Positions 1 to 7,832 of a DNA stretch of 34,052 nucleotides are shown here, piece by piece (position 1 is the first letter of the stretch; each line of letters begins with the position of its first letter). Location of the stretch: assembly GCF_902141845.1 (NCBI RefSeq), contig NZ_CABFPH010000058.1, positions 1 to 34,052 on the forward strand. Direction: 5' to 3'. The notes beneath the pieces were generated by a model that did no database searches, was not told the DNA's origin, and was given only the letters and a program-made list of their open reading frames with translations. The DNA comes from Methylobacterium symbioticum (lineage in GTDB: Bacteria > Pseudomonadota > Alphaproteobacteria > Rhizobiales > Beijerinckiaceae). A program made the translations under genes and the position numbers.

Positions 1-359
1 GGAACCGGCTGGGACGCGCTGCGGGCGCGGGCGGCGGCCCTCGGCGCCGGCTCCGCCGGGTGCGCCCCGTCCGCCCCCGGCCCCTCCCCGCCCGTGACCG
101 GCAGGTCGGGGCGGAGGGCGTCGGTCTCCGCCAGATCGGCGCGTTCCCGCGCGGAAACGCCGGCCGGCGGAGGCACCGGCCGCGCGCTCGCCGCGAACGG
201 CTTCAGCGCCGTCGCGTTCTCGATCAGGAGGCCCTGCTGGGCCGGCAGGACCGGCCGCTCGCCGGGCGACAGGCTGACGATCGCGAAGGCGCCGACCGCG
301 ACCGCCGCGGCGAAGGCCGCGGTGCCGCCCATCACGGCAGAGGCCCGCTTCCAGTCCAT
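1..359 (-). CDS. Hypothetical membrane-anchored protein, N-terminal part (runs off the window)
   Basis: An open frame on the minus strand begins with ATG at 359 and has no stop before the window edge, so only the first ~119 codons are visible. The N-terminus is MDWKRAS followed by a hydrophobic, Ala/Val-rich segment (about residues 9-30) ending in FAIVSLSPGE, which reads as a single membrane anchor or uncleaved signal. The rest is Pro/Ala-rich and charged, probably an extended periplasmic linker, with no catalytic motif visible. The two plus-strand frames over this interval are arginine-rich and look like shadows. I do not recognise the family. Short membrane-anchored proteins of this design are common among secretion or envelope accessory proteins, but nothing here decides that. 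Confidence 0.6.
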   Translation of the reverse strand, partial: MDWKRASAVMGGTAAFAAAVAVGAFAIVSLSPGERPVLPAQQGLLIENATALKPFAASARPVPPPAGVSARERADLAETDALRPDLPVTGGEGPGADGAHPAEPAPRAAARARSASQPV

Positions 360-629
360 ACCCAAACCTCGTCAGCCCGAGATCCGCGCGGGTATCGCTC
401 CGCATCGGCATGGCCGCCGCAGCGCGCCATCATCGCGAAGAACGCCTGCGTTGCCTAGAGCCCACGACTGCAACGAGGACTGCAATCACGCCCGCCATCA
501 CACCGGCGCCGGCGAGGGTCTACTGTACAGGCGCGAGGTTTCCCGCCCTCCGATCGGCGAGCCTGCCACAAAACTCCCGCTCGACTCCAAGTCTTTGTCG
601 CGACGCGCTCCCCGTCGCCGAACCGGCAT

Positions 630-747
630 CTAGAGCACGCGCCGATTGGATTGCCCCGCAATCCAATCGGATCACGCGTTCTCTATCACTTGGTTAGAGA
701 CGGATTCACCGATCAGGTTGAAGCAACCTGATCGGATCCGGCTCTAG
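630..747. repeat. Composite palindromic intergenic repeat element (three hairpins between inverted termini)
   Basis: The segment is bounded by CTAGAGC (630-636) and its reverse complement GCTCTAG (741-747). Inside are three nested inverted repeats: 12-bp arms at 642-653 and 659-670 with a 5-nt loop, 6-bp arms TCTCTA/TAGAGA at 680-685 and 695-700, and perfect 12-bp arms at 709-720 and 724-735 with a 3-nt loop. The rest of the 360-764 gap shows no plausible gene. The architecture is that of a REP/BIME-like or small non-autonomous element. It lies directly downstream of the Crp/Fnr gene's stop codon, so it could also act as a transcription boundary. Confidence 0.7.
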
Positions 748-764
748 GTCGGCCGAAGAGCGCC

Positions 765-1502
765 CTAGTCGTTGGCGTCGAAATGGGCCCCGTCGTGCTC
801 CAGATGCAGGTAGTTGGGGTTGAACAGGGCCACGGCCTGCAGGGCCGCCAGGTCCGGGATCGTCAGGCGCTTGCCCTTCAGGATGATCAGCCCGGCACTG
901 CGCAGCTCCTGCAGGGTGCGGTTCACGTGCACGGTGGTCATGCCCGTGGCGTCGGCCAGCTCGGTCTGCGTCAGAGGCAGCGGGCAGCTGTCGCCCTCGA
1001 CCAGGCCGACCGTGCGCAGGCGGACGAACAGCTCGCAGAACAGATGGGCCAGCCGCTCCAGCGCCGAGCGCTGGCCGAGATTGACCACCCATTCCCGCTG
1101 CACGGCCACGGTGACCAGCGTCTCCCACCAGAGCGCCTGCGTGATGCGCGGATGCCGGGCCGTCAGGTCGAGCAGCCGCTCGCGCGGGATCCCGGCCAGG
1201 CGGACGGGCGTGAGCGTGCCGATCGAGTGGTCCATCGCGCGCAGGACGAACACATGGGTGTCGCAGAGGTCGCCCGGCATGAAGAAGGAGATGATCTGGC
1301 GCCGGCCATCCTCCAGCTGCTTGTAGCGGCAGGCCCAGCCCTCCAGCACCAGATGGACGTGCTCCGGGCGGTCGCCCTCCCGGATGATGTCCGCATCGGC
1401 ATCGAAGTCCTGCACCCGCGTCGCGATCTCCTGCAGCGCGGTCTTGTCCGCGGCCGAGAGGCGGGTGAAATGCTCGAGCTTGCGGATGAGATGGTGCGGC
1501 AT
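765..1502 (-). CDS. Crp/Fnr family transcriptional regulator
   Basis: This 245-residue protein has the Crp/Fnr layout: an N-terminal cyclic-nucleotide-binding-like beta-roll (about residues 10-130, with segments such as IIREGDRPEHVHLVLEG and FMPGDLCD), a dimerisation helix, and a C-terminal winged helix-turn-helix containing PLTQTELADATGMTTVHVNR. It should bind DNA as a dimer and switch transcription in response to a small ligand or redox signal. I see no N-terminal cysteine cluster of the kind Fnr uses for an Fe-S cluster, so oxygen sensing by that route is unlikely. I chose ATG at 1502 (MPHHLIRKLEHF) because the family's beta-roll begins there. An upstream in-frame start at 1583 would add 27 residues of no evident domain. 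It is transcribed divergently from the DUF6894 gene. Confidence 0.9.
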   Translation of the reverse strand: MPHHLIRKLEHFTRLSAADKTALQEIATRVQDFDADADIIREGDRPEHVHLVLEGWACRYKQLEDGRRQIISFFMPGDLCDTHVFVLRAMDHSIGTLTPVRLAGIPRERLLDLTARHPRITQALWWETLVTVAVQREWVVNLGQRSALERLAHLFCELFVRLRTVGLVEGDSCPLPLTQTELADATGMTTVHVNRTLQELRSAGLIILKGKRLTIPDLAALQAVALFNPNYLHLEHDGAHFDAND

Positions 1503-1641
1503 GCGGGCCCCCGTGGCAGGGTGGCACGGTAGCGGCGTCGGCGCACGCGAAAATTCACTTGGGTCAATGCAAGCTTCCATCACGAAGGACTAAAGACCTG
1601 CAACGCACGATTGCTTCGGCGGCAGTGATCCGCAGGCCGGG

Positions 1642-1659
1642 TGACCGGGTTGACCGGGT
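1642..1659. promoter_or_regulatory. Tandem 9-bp direct repeat in a divergent promoter region
   Basis: Two perfect adjacent copies of TGACCGGGT (1642-1650 and 1651-1659) lie in the 182-bp gap between the Crp/Fnr gene (minus) and the DUF6894 gene (plus), about 26 bp before the latter's ATG. Tandem repeats in such a position can be operators, but no binding protein can be named from sequence. Confidence 0.3.
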
Positions 1660-1684
1660 TTAGGGCTGATCCAGCGAGGGGCCG

Positions 1685-2098
1685 ATGCGGGTGTTCTTCT
1701 TCCATCTCCGCACCCCGTCCCATCTGGAGCGCGACGATATCGGGGTGGAGCTTGCCGGCATCGAGGCCGCCTATCTGGAAGCCTGTCGCACCATCCCGTC
1801 GCTCAGCGTCGAGCTCGGATGCAAGGGTGCCAACCCGTACCGTCACGCCTTCGAGATCACCGATGCGGCGGGCACCCCGCTGATCGAGGTGCCCTTCCCG
1901 GAGGTGCTCGACCGGGGGCGCAGGCCGGTTCCGCCCGCCTCGGCGGCGCAGCACCGGAAGGTTGCCGCGACGATGGAGCGGACCGCAGAGCTGATCGCCT
2001 CCATCCGGGCGGAACGGGCGGCGCTGAACGCCACGCTCGCCGAGACGCGGCGGCTTCTGGCGGAGGTGCGTCAGGCCAGCGCCTCCCGGTCGGGCTGA
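1685..2098 (+). CDS. DUF6894 domain protein
   Basis: This 137-residue protein starts MRVFFFHLRTP. Its N-terminal ~75 residues follow the DUF6894 pattern: a first strand ending in FHL, then a D-x-x-GVEL-x-x-IEAA helix, then a closing FEITDAAGTPLIEVPF strand pair. The C-terminal ~60 residues are a predicted long helix rich in Ala, Glu and Arg (AELIASIRAERAALNATLAE), which could form a coiled coil. DUF6894 proteins are abundant in Methylobacterium and its relatives and have no established function. The ATG is preceded by GCGAGGGG, a usable ribosome-binding site. The gene converges on the minus-strand gene ending at 2116, leaving only 17 bp between the stops. Confidence 0.8.
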   Translation: MRVFFFHLRTPSHLERDDIGVELAGIEAAYLEACRTIPSLSVELGCKGANPYRHAFEITDAAGTPLIEVPFPEVLDRGRRPVPPASAAQHRKVAATMERTAELIASIRAERAALNATLAETRRLLAEVRQASASRSG

Positions 2099-2115
2099 GG
2101 CGCCGCCGACCCCGG

Positions 2116-2385
2116 TCATCTTGCACCACCCGACCGATCCGAGGCGTATCGCGCGATCGCCTCCAGGATGAGCCGCCGGTGCGCGCGCCACTGGATCAGC
2201 ACGGCCTCCAGCGTCTCCAGCAGATCCCGGGCGAGGCGCGTATCGAGGCCCTGCCGGTCCATCTGGGCGATCAGCAGGACCTGACGGGCGATCCGCGCCT
2301 CGCCCTCGGCGATGTGCCGGCCCGCCAGGACGAGATCCGCCTGCTCCCGTTGCAGGGCGCGCTCGGTGGCGCTGAGCGGAGCCAT
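2116..2385 (-). CDS. Small all-helical hypothetical protein
   Basis: With the start at 2385 this is an 89-residue protein, MAPLSATERALQREQADLV followed by helical segments such as HIAEGEARIARQ and LLETLEAVLIQWRAHR. The composition (Arg, Leu, Ala, Glu) suggests a small cytoplasmic helical bundle. Similar short proteins are frequent in Methylobacteriaceae, though I cannot name a family. I chose ATG 2385 because the reverse complement just upstream reads AGGGAGGGGC, a strong Shine-Dalgarno at normal spacing. Upstream in-frame ATGs (2403 and 2478) lack this and would add a low-complexity Arg/Pro stretch. Nothing indicates a catalytic role. Confidence 0.65.
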   Translation of the reverse strand: MAPLSATERALQREQADLVLAGRHIAEGEARIARQVLLIAQMDRQGLDTRLARDLLETLEAVLIQWRAHRRLILEAIARYASDRSGGAR

Positions 2386-2549
2386 GGGCTGCCCCTCCCT
2401 CATGGGCGGCCGGCCTCGGCGCCGGGGCGGCGCGCCGCCGAGCCGGCGGTCGGACGCCGATGCGGGCGCCGATCGCACACGCGATGCAGCCTAGCGCATT
2501 CGCGCGGATCGGGCACGCCCGGCAGGATCGATCAAATCTGGTGCAAGAG

Positions 2550-3053
2550 TCAGTTTGAGCGGATCGAGCCGGTGTTCCCTGCGCTGATCCCCTCCTCGAC
2601 CTCATCCTGAGGTGGTTTGGGGGGATGGGCCAGGTCTCCGGATGACGATCCGTCGATCCCGGTCGAACAGGCTCTCAGGCGGCCCGGCAGCAGGTCGCCC
2701 AGCGCCCGCAGCAGCTCGGCATCGAGGATCGGCTTCTCCAGCTTCGGCCGCGACCGGTAGTCCGGGCGGTCCGCGATCTCCATCTCGCCGGTGGCGAACA
2801 GGTAGGGCACGCCGCGCTCGCGCAGGCGGTCCGCCACGGCGTAGACCGCCTCGCCTCTGAGATTCACGTCGAGCACGGCCGCGTCGAGGGGCCCGTCCTC
2901 GACGAGGGCCAGCGCCCGCCGCGCGTCCGGCACCGGGCCGGCGACCTCGGCGCCGGCCTCCCTCAGGCAGCGCTCGATCTCGATGGCGATGAGGAACTCG
3001 TCCTCGACCACCAGCACGCGGCGGCCGACAAGGTTTTCAGCAGGATCCGACAT
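2550..3053 (-). CDS. Single-domain response regulator (CheY-like receiver)
   Basis: This 167-residue protein consists of one receiver domain (about residues 9-125). The acidic pair is in VVEDEF, the phosphoacceptor Asp is in AAVLDVNLRG, the conserved Thr is in LFATGE and the conserved Lys is in LEKPIL, so it should accept phosphate. No DNA-binding output domain follows. The last ~40 residues are Ser/Gly/Pro-rich and run into an intergenic palindrome, suggesting that the original stop was lost or that repeat DNA was captured. It lies 69 bp downstream of the HWE kinase gene on the same strand, so it is the likely partner. Such single-domain regulators often act on other signalling proteins or compete for phosphate. 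The start could also be at 3077, which would add eight residues. Confidence 0.88.
   Translation of the reverse strand: MSDPAENLVGRRVLVVEDEFLIAIEIERCLREAGAEVAGPVPDARRALALVEDGPLDAAVLDVNLRGEAVYAVADRLRERGVPYLFATGEMEIADRPDYRSRPKLEKPILDAELLRALGDLLPGRLRACSTGIDGSSSGDLAHPPKPPQDEVEEGISAGNTGSIRSN
2599..2613. repeat. Short palindrome (ACCTCA-TCC-TGAGGT) inside the regulator's 3' end
   Basis: The 6-bp arms at 2599-2604 and 2608-2613 surround TCC. The core CCTCATCCTGAGG resembles palindromes repeated between genes in Bradyrhizobium and other Hyphomicrobiales (from memory, not searched). Here it falls inside the coding frame and encodes part of the tail residues after the receiver domain. Confidence 0.4.
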
Positions 3054-3122
3054 GCCGACCCGCATTCGCCGTTGCACGGGGTCCGCCCTAACGGATCCCG
3101 CCGGCCCGCGCGTTGCCCTAGG

Positions 3123-6100
3123 TTAGGCGAGCGGCAGCTCGATCCGGCAGCGGACGCCGTCGCTGCCCAGCACGAAGCGGGTCTCGCCGCCCAGGGCATA
3201 GCCCAGCGCGCGCTCGATCAGCTCGCGCCCATAGCCGCGCCGGGCACCGTTCTCCGGCGGAACGGCGACGCCGCTCTCCATCCAGTCGAGCGCCAGGTGC
3301 TCGTCGCGCCCGTCCTGCCGGATGCGCTCCCAGGTGACGGTGAGCTGGCCCGCCTCGCTCTTCAGCGCGCCGTACTTGACCGCGTTGGTGGTCAATTCGT
3401 GCAGCGCCAGGGCGAAGTTCTGAACCTGCTGCGAGCCGAGATGGACCTGCGGGCCCGAGACCGCGATGCGCGCGGGCATGCTGTCGACATGGGCGGCCAG
3501 CTCCGCGCGGACCAGGGCGCCGACCTCGACCGTGTCGCTGCCGGATTGGCTGAGCAGGGCCTGCGCGCGGCTGAGCGCCCGCAACCGCGTGATGAAGCTC
3601 TCGACCGGGGCGCCCTGGCCGATGGTGCGGGTGGCCAGCGAGGTGACGACGCCGAGCAGGTTGCGCGAGCGGTGCTGCAATGCCTTGACGAGCACCTCCT
3701 GGCGCTCGGCCCCGAGCTTGGCCTCGGTCGCGTCGGAGAAGATGCCGCCGATCCGCTGCACGCGGCCCTGCGCATCGACGAGGGGGAAGTCCGTGCTCGA
3801 GATCCAGCGCACCTGGCCGTCGCTCGGGCGCTGGACGCGGAAGGCGTGCACGGCGCTCTCGCCGGCGCGCAGGCGGCGCAGCGCGCCGATCATCGATCGC
3901 CTGTCCTCCGGCAGGATCAGCCTGATCCAGGAGCGCAGGCTCTGCCCGTCGACCGCCCGGAACGGCACGCCGAAGAGCGCCGCGAAGGCCGGCCCGGCAT
4001 ATTCGAACCGCAGCGTCTGCGCGTTCCGGATCCAGAGCACGTCCGAGGAGGCGTCGGAGAACTGCCGGAAGCGCTCCTCGCTCTCGCGCAACGCCGTCTC
4101 GGCGCGGGTGCGGGCGGTGATGTCCACGAAGGTGACGACCGCGCCCGCGATGAAGTTGTCGACGCTGCGATAGGGCAGCACCCGCACCATGAAGCGCGCC
4201 CCCGTGGCCGGGTTCTCGATCTCGCGCTCGATGCTGTTGAGGGTCCGCAGCACGCGCCGGACGTCCTCCTGCAGCTCGTCGTAGGCGATGCGCGACTTGA
4301 TATGGGCGATCGGCCGGCCGGCATCCGATTCCACGAGGTGGAACAGCTCGGTCGCCGCCGGCGTGTAGCGCATCACCCGCAGGTCGTTCTCGAGGAAGAT
4401 GGTGGCGATCTGCGTGCTCTCGAGGAAGTTCTTCAGGTCGCTGTTGGCCCGCCCCAGCTCCTGGACCCGCAGGCTCAGCTCGCCGTTGACGGTGGTCAGC
4501 TCCTCGTTGACCGATTGCAGTTCCTCCTTGGAGGTCTGCAATTCCTCGTTGGCCGATTGCAGTTCCTCGTTGAGCGACTGGTACTCCTCGTTGGACGCCT
4601 TCAGCTCCTCGCCCGTGCTCTCGGCCTCCTCGGCGACGGCCTGGAGGCGCTCGGTGGTGGCGCGCAGCTCCGCTTCGAGCTGCTCGATCTGGGTGCGATG
4701 GTCCTGCGCGGAGGCCGGCGGGGCGATCGGCTCCGGCGCGGCGCCGCCATCCTTGAACAGCACGAAATAGCCCCGGGCCGGGCCGGCGCCGTCCCGGACG
4801 GGCTCGACCACGAGGTCGACCAGGAGGCTGTGCCCGTTCTGACCGACGCGCCGGTTCGCCACGGTGACGGTCTGCCCCTCCTCGGCGGCGCGCCGCAGGG
4901 CGCTGCGCAGATCGGGGCGCAGGTCCGGGTGGCTGAGCTGCAGCAGGTTCAGCGTCGCCGCACCGCCGGCCGGGTCGAGGTAGCGGCCGGTGCGGGCGGA
5001 GAAGTGCAGGACGTTGTAGGCCTCGTCGGTGATCACGTAGGCCGGCGCGTAGCGCTCCACGAAACGCTCCGCCCGCTGGGCGAGGGAGGGCTCCAGGGGC
5101 CGGACGGGAGTGTCGGGGGCGTGCGGGCTCTCGACGGGCAGCGAGCGGACGCTGAACGAGATGTCGGGCAGGATCCGGCTGTGGGTCTCCTGCCGGCGGA
5201 AGATGCGCGAGCGGCTCTCGAGCGGGGCGAACAGGTTGGTGTGGCGGGAGATGTTCTCGGAATTGCCCAGGAAGAGCACGCCGTCCGGCCGCAGGGCGAA
5301 GTGGAAGACCGGGATGACGCGGTCCTGCAGCTCGGCGTCGAGGTAGATCAGCAGGTTGCGGCAGGAGACGAGGTCGAGGCGGGAGAAGGGCGGGTCCTTG
5401 ATGATGCTGTGCTGGGAGAAGATGCACATCTCCCGCAGCTCCTTGACGATGCAGTAGGTGTTGCCCTCCCGCACGAACCAGCGCGCCAGCCGCTCGGGGC
5501 TGATGTCGTGCACGATGCTGTCGGCGTAGCGCGCCGCCCGCGCGGCGGCGAGCGCCCGCCCGTCGAGGTCGGTCGCGAAGATCTGGACCTGGGGCACCTC
5601 GTCGAGCGTCGCCATGTGCTCGCGCAGCAGGATGCCGAGCGAGTAGGCCTCCTCGCCGGTGGAGCAGCCGATGACCCAGACCCGGAGCTGATCGTTGCGG
5701 CTCTTGCCGGCGAAGAGCTTCGGGATGACGAGCCGGGCCAGGAGATCGAATTCCCGGGCGTCCCGGAAGAAGCTCGTGACGCCGATGAGGAGATCGTTGA
5801 AGAGCTCCTGGGCCTCCTTGGGCTGGACGCGCAGATACTCGACATAGGCCTGGATGTCGCCCTGCTGCAGCACCTGCATCCGGCGCTGCACCCGGCGCAG
5901 GAAGGTGCCCTGCTTGTAGCCGTGGAAGTCGTGGCCGGTCTTGTTGCGCAGGACGGCCGCGATGCTGACGAGCGCGATGGCCGTCTCGGCGCTGTCCTGC
6001 CGGGCCGGGCCGGCGCCGCCGGAGGCGATCTGCCGGATGCTGGCGTCGAGCCGCTCGGCGAGTTCATCGATGGGCAGGACGGCGTCCGCGAGGGCGCCGG

Positions 6101-6626
6101 GGATGTTGCTGGCCGCGAGCTGCCCGGCCCGCGACTCCTCCGTCTCCTCGGCCAGCGTCAGGCCGCCGGCATCCTTCACCGCCTTGAAGCCGAGCGTGCC
6201 GTCGGCGCCCGTGCCGGCCAGGACCACGGCGATGCTGTAGGCGTCCTCGTCGCTGGCCAGCGAGACGAGGAAGCTGTCGATCGTGCCGCGCTCGCCGGCC
6301 TTCTGCTCCGCGGGCCGGACCCGGAAGCTGCCCCCGTCGAGGCTCACGATCAGGTCCGGATCCGGCAGGTAGGTTCGTCCGCCGACGACGGGCGCGCCGT
6401 CCTCGATCGGGCTCAGCCGGTGGCCGGCCTCCTCCAGGGCGTGCAGGAAGGCGGCCGCGTCGAGCGCCTCCCGGTGCTGCAGGATGAGGACCAGGGCCCG
6501 CTCGGGCTGCGCCGGCAGCCGCTGCAGGAGGTGCGCGAGCGAGGCCGTCTTGGCCGCCGAGGCGCAGAGGGCGACGACGACCGGCCTGCCGGCCTGGGGC
6601 ACCGTCCGGGCGGGTGTCTTCGCCAT
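3123..6626 (-). CDS. CheB-CheR-PAS-PAS-HWE hybrid sensor histidine kinase
   Basis: This 1167-residue multidomain signalling protein reads, in order: a CheB-type methylesterase domain (about 13-195), a CheR methyltransferase domain (about 220-475; SAM-binding VIGCSTGEEAYSLG at 318-331 and SCRNLLIYLD at 421-430), a PAS-like segment (515-630), a long coiled coil of repeated EEL units (640-735), PAS domains (about 735-840 and 850-970), and an HWE kinase core. The kinase His is H985 in LQHRSRN, the N box is HELTTNAVKYGAL (1076-1088), the W-x-E is WMES (1115-1118) and the G box is GYGRELIERAL. No transmembrane segment is seen, so it is probably cytoplasmic. In the CheB part S23, H51 and D142 may form the triad, but the usual Gly-Gly after the serine is replaced (ASAAK), so esterase activity is doubtful. 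It forms an operon with the CheB gene upstream and the response regulator downstream. Confidence 0.93.
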   Translation of the reverse strand: MAKTPARTVPQAGRPVVVALCASAAKTASLAHLLQRLPAQPERALVLILQHREALDAAAFLHALEEAGHRLSPIEDGAPVVGGRTYLPDPDLIVSLDGGSFRVRPAEQKAGERGTIDSFLVSLASDEDAYSIAVVLAGTGADGTLGFKAVKDAGGLTLAEETEESRAGQLAASNIPGALADAVLPIDELAERLDASIRQIASGGAGPARQDSAETAIALVSIAAVLRNKTGHDFHGYKQGTFLRRVQRRMQVLQQGDIQAYVEYLRVQPKEAQELFNDLLIGVTSFFRDAREFDLLARLVIPKLFAGKSRNDQLRVWVIGCSTGEEAYSLGILLREHMATLDEVPQVQIFATDLDGRALAAARAARYADSIVHDISPERLARWFVREGNTYCIVKELREMCIFSQHSIIKDPPFSRLDLVSCRNLLIYLDAELQDRVIPVFHFALRPDGVLFLGNSENISRHTNLFAPLESRSRIFRRQETHSRILPDISFSVRSLPVESPHAPDTPVRPLEPSLAQRAERFVERYAPAYVITDEAYNVLHFSARTGRYLDPAGGAATLNLLQLSHPDLRPDLRSALRRAAEEGQTVTVANRRVGQNGHSLLVDLVVEPVRDGAGPARGYFVLFKDGGAAPEPIAPPASAQDHRTQIEQLEAELRATTERLQAVAEEAESTGEELKASNEEYQSLNEELQSANEELQTSKEELQSVNEELTTVNGELSLRVQELGRANSDLKNFLESTQIATIFLENDLRVMRYTPAATELFHLVESDAGRPIAHIKSRIAYDELQEDVRRVLRTLNSIEREIENPATGARFMVRVLPYRSVDNFIAGAVVTFVDITARTRAETALRESEERFRQFSDASSDVLWIRNAQTLRFEYAGPAFAALFGVPFRAVDGQSLRSWIRLILPEDRRSMIGALRRLRAGESAVHAFRVQRPSDGQVRWISSTDFPLVDAQGRVQRIGGIFSDATEAKLGAERQEVLVKALQHRSRNLLGVVTSLATRTIGQGAPVESFITRLRALSRAQALLSQSGSDTVEVGALVRAELAAHVDSMPARIAVSGPQVHLGSQQVQNFALALHELTTNAVKYGALKSEAGQLTVTWERIRQDGRDEHLALDWMESGVAVPPENGARRGYGRELIERALGYALGGETRFVLGSDGVRCRIELPLA

Positions 6627-6750
6627 GGTCTCATCCTGCTCGGCCGCTGGCCATGCCCGCCCCGCGGCACCCCGTCGGCCGGTGCAGCGGTCCCTGGCGG
6701 GCTTCTACCGCAGGTTGGCCGAGGGGGTGCAAGCCCTCATTCCCCGGCGG

Positions 6751-7773
6751 TCACGTCTCCGGCGCGCCGCCGCCGGCCGCGGGCTCCGGGGGCGGCAGGA
6801 CGCGCAGGACGGCGCGGCGGATCGTGTCGGCGTAGCGACGGTACTCGGCCGCGCGCGCCTCGTACATCTCGCTCACGGCCATGCGCCCGGTCCGGCGCCC
6901 ATCCTCGGCCATGCGCCGCACCAGGTCCGCCCGCTCCTCGATGATGCGCAGGGCCACGCGCATGGCCTCGTCGACGGCGCCCTCCTGCTCCTTGGCGGCC
7001 GCCTCCGCGGTGAAGGCGTGGCCGACCTGGCAGCGGAAGCGCAGGGGCCGGGCGTCGCGGATCTGGGAGAGCACGCCGCTGCAATGGGGGCAGGTGACGG
7101 GCACCGGATCGGCGATGCGGGCCAGAACGTCGCTGTCGATCCGCTCGCCCGCCGCGATGTCGACCTCCAGGCGGATCTCGGGCGGGACCGGCAGGCGCGG
7201 CCCGGCGGATTCGTTCACGAGATCCGCGAGGATGTCGCCGATGCGCGCGGCCGGCAGCGTGAGATCGACGTCCGACATCGCGAGCGCGCTGCGCGGCATC
7301 TCGTCGGCGATCGCATCGCTAGGGTCCTGAACCAGCGTCAGGCCGCCGCAACGCTTGATCGCCTCAAGCCCAGAAGCCCCATCATTCAAAACCCCACTCA
7401 ACAGGACGCCGATGACGCGGGGCCCATAGGTTGCGGCGGCCGAGCGGAACAGCGGATCGATAGAGGGCCGGGCCATGTTCTCGCGCGGGCCGTGCCCAAG
7501 CTTGATCCCGCCCTCCGTCAGGATGAGGTGACGATCTGGGACGCCCAGATAGATGTTGCCCTGGCTGACCGGCATGCCGTCCTCCGCCGGATAGACGGGC
7601 AGGTTCGCCGCCGCGGAGGTCACGGTTGCAAGGAGACCGAGGCTGCGGGCCGGGACGTGCAGCACGATGAACACGGCCGCGGGCAGGGTCCGTGGCAGGG
7701 AGGTCAGGATCGCCCGCAGCGGAACCGTCGCGCCGGACGAGCCGCCGATGACGATGATGTCGCGATTGCCCAT
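6751..7773 (-). CDS. CheB-type chemotaxis protein with C-terminal zinc-ribbon-like segment
   Basis: This 340-residue protein has a CheB methylesterase fold at residues 1-190 without a receiver domain. S13 in GGSSGA, H39 in IVLHVPA and D131 in LNDGASG form the expected catalytic triad. The C-terminal part has CPHC ... FRCQVGHAF, which resembles a small metal-binding knuckle, and then a charged helix rich in Arg and Glu. The full-length family in alphaproteobacteria is annotated as chemotaxis protein CheB. It would remove methyl groups from glutamates of a receptor or another signalling protein. It is the first gene of the minus-strand operon, 124 bp upstream of the hybrid kinase whose own CheB motif looks degraded, so this protein could supply the missing activity. 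ATG at 7773 is the only good start. Confidence 0.88.
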   Translation of the reverse strand: MGNRDIIVIGGSSGATVPLRAILTSLPRTLPAAVFIVLHVPARSLGLLATVTSAAANLPVYPAEDGMPVSQGNIYLGVPDRHLILTEGGIKLGHGPRENMARPSIDPLFRSAAATYGPRVIGVLLSGVLNDGASGLEAIKRCGGLTLVQDPSDAIADEMPRSALAMSDVDLTLPAARIGDILADLVNESAGPRLPVPPEIRLEVDIAAGERIDSDVLARIADPVPVTCPHCSGVLSQIRDARPLRFRCQVGHAFTAEAAAKEQEGAVDEAMRVALRIIEERADLVRRMAEDGRRTGRMAVSEMYEARAAEYRRYADTIRRAVLRVLPPPEPAAGGGAPET

Positions 7774-7832
7774 ACTGCGCCGTCCTCGAACGTCGTCACT
7801 GACAGGCCAACGCTCCAGAACGCCCGGCGGAT

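Noticed and set aside
3072..6944. A 1290-codon open frame on the plus strand over the kinase gene
   Set aside because: Its sequence is the Arg/Asp/Gly/Leu-rich reversed shadow of the kinase gene on the minus strand, which carries recognisable domains throughout.
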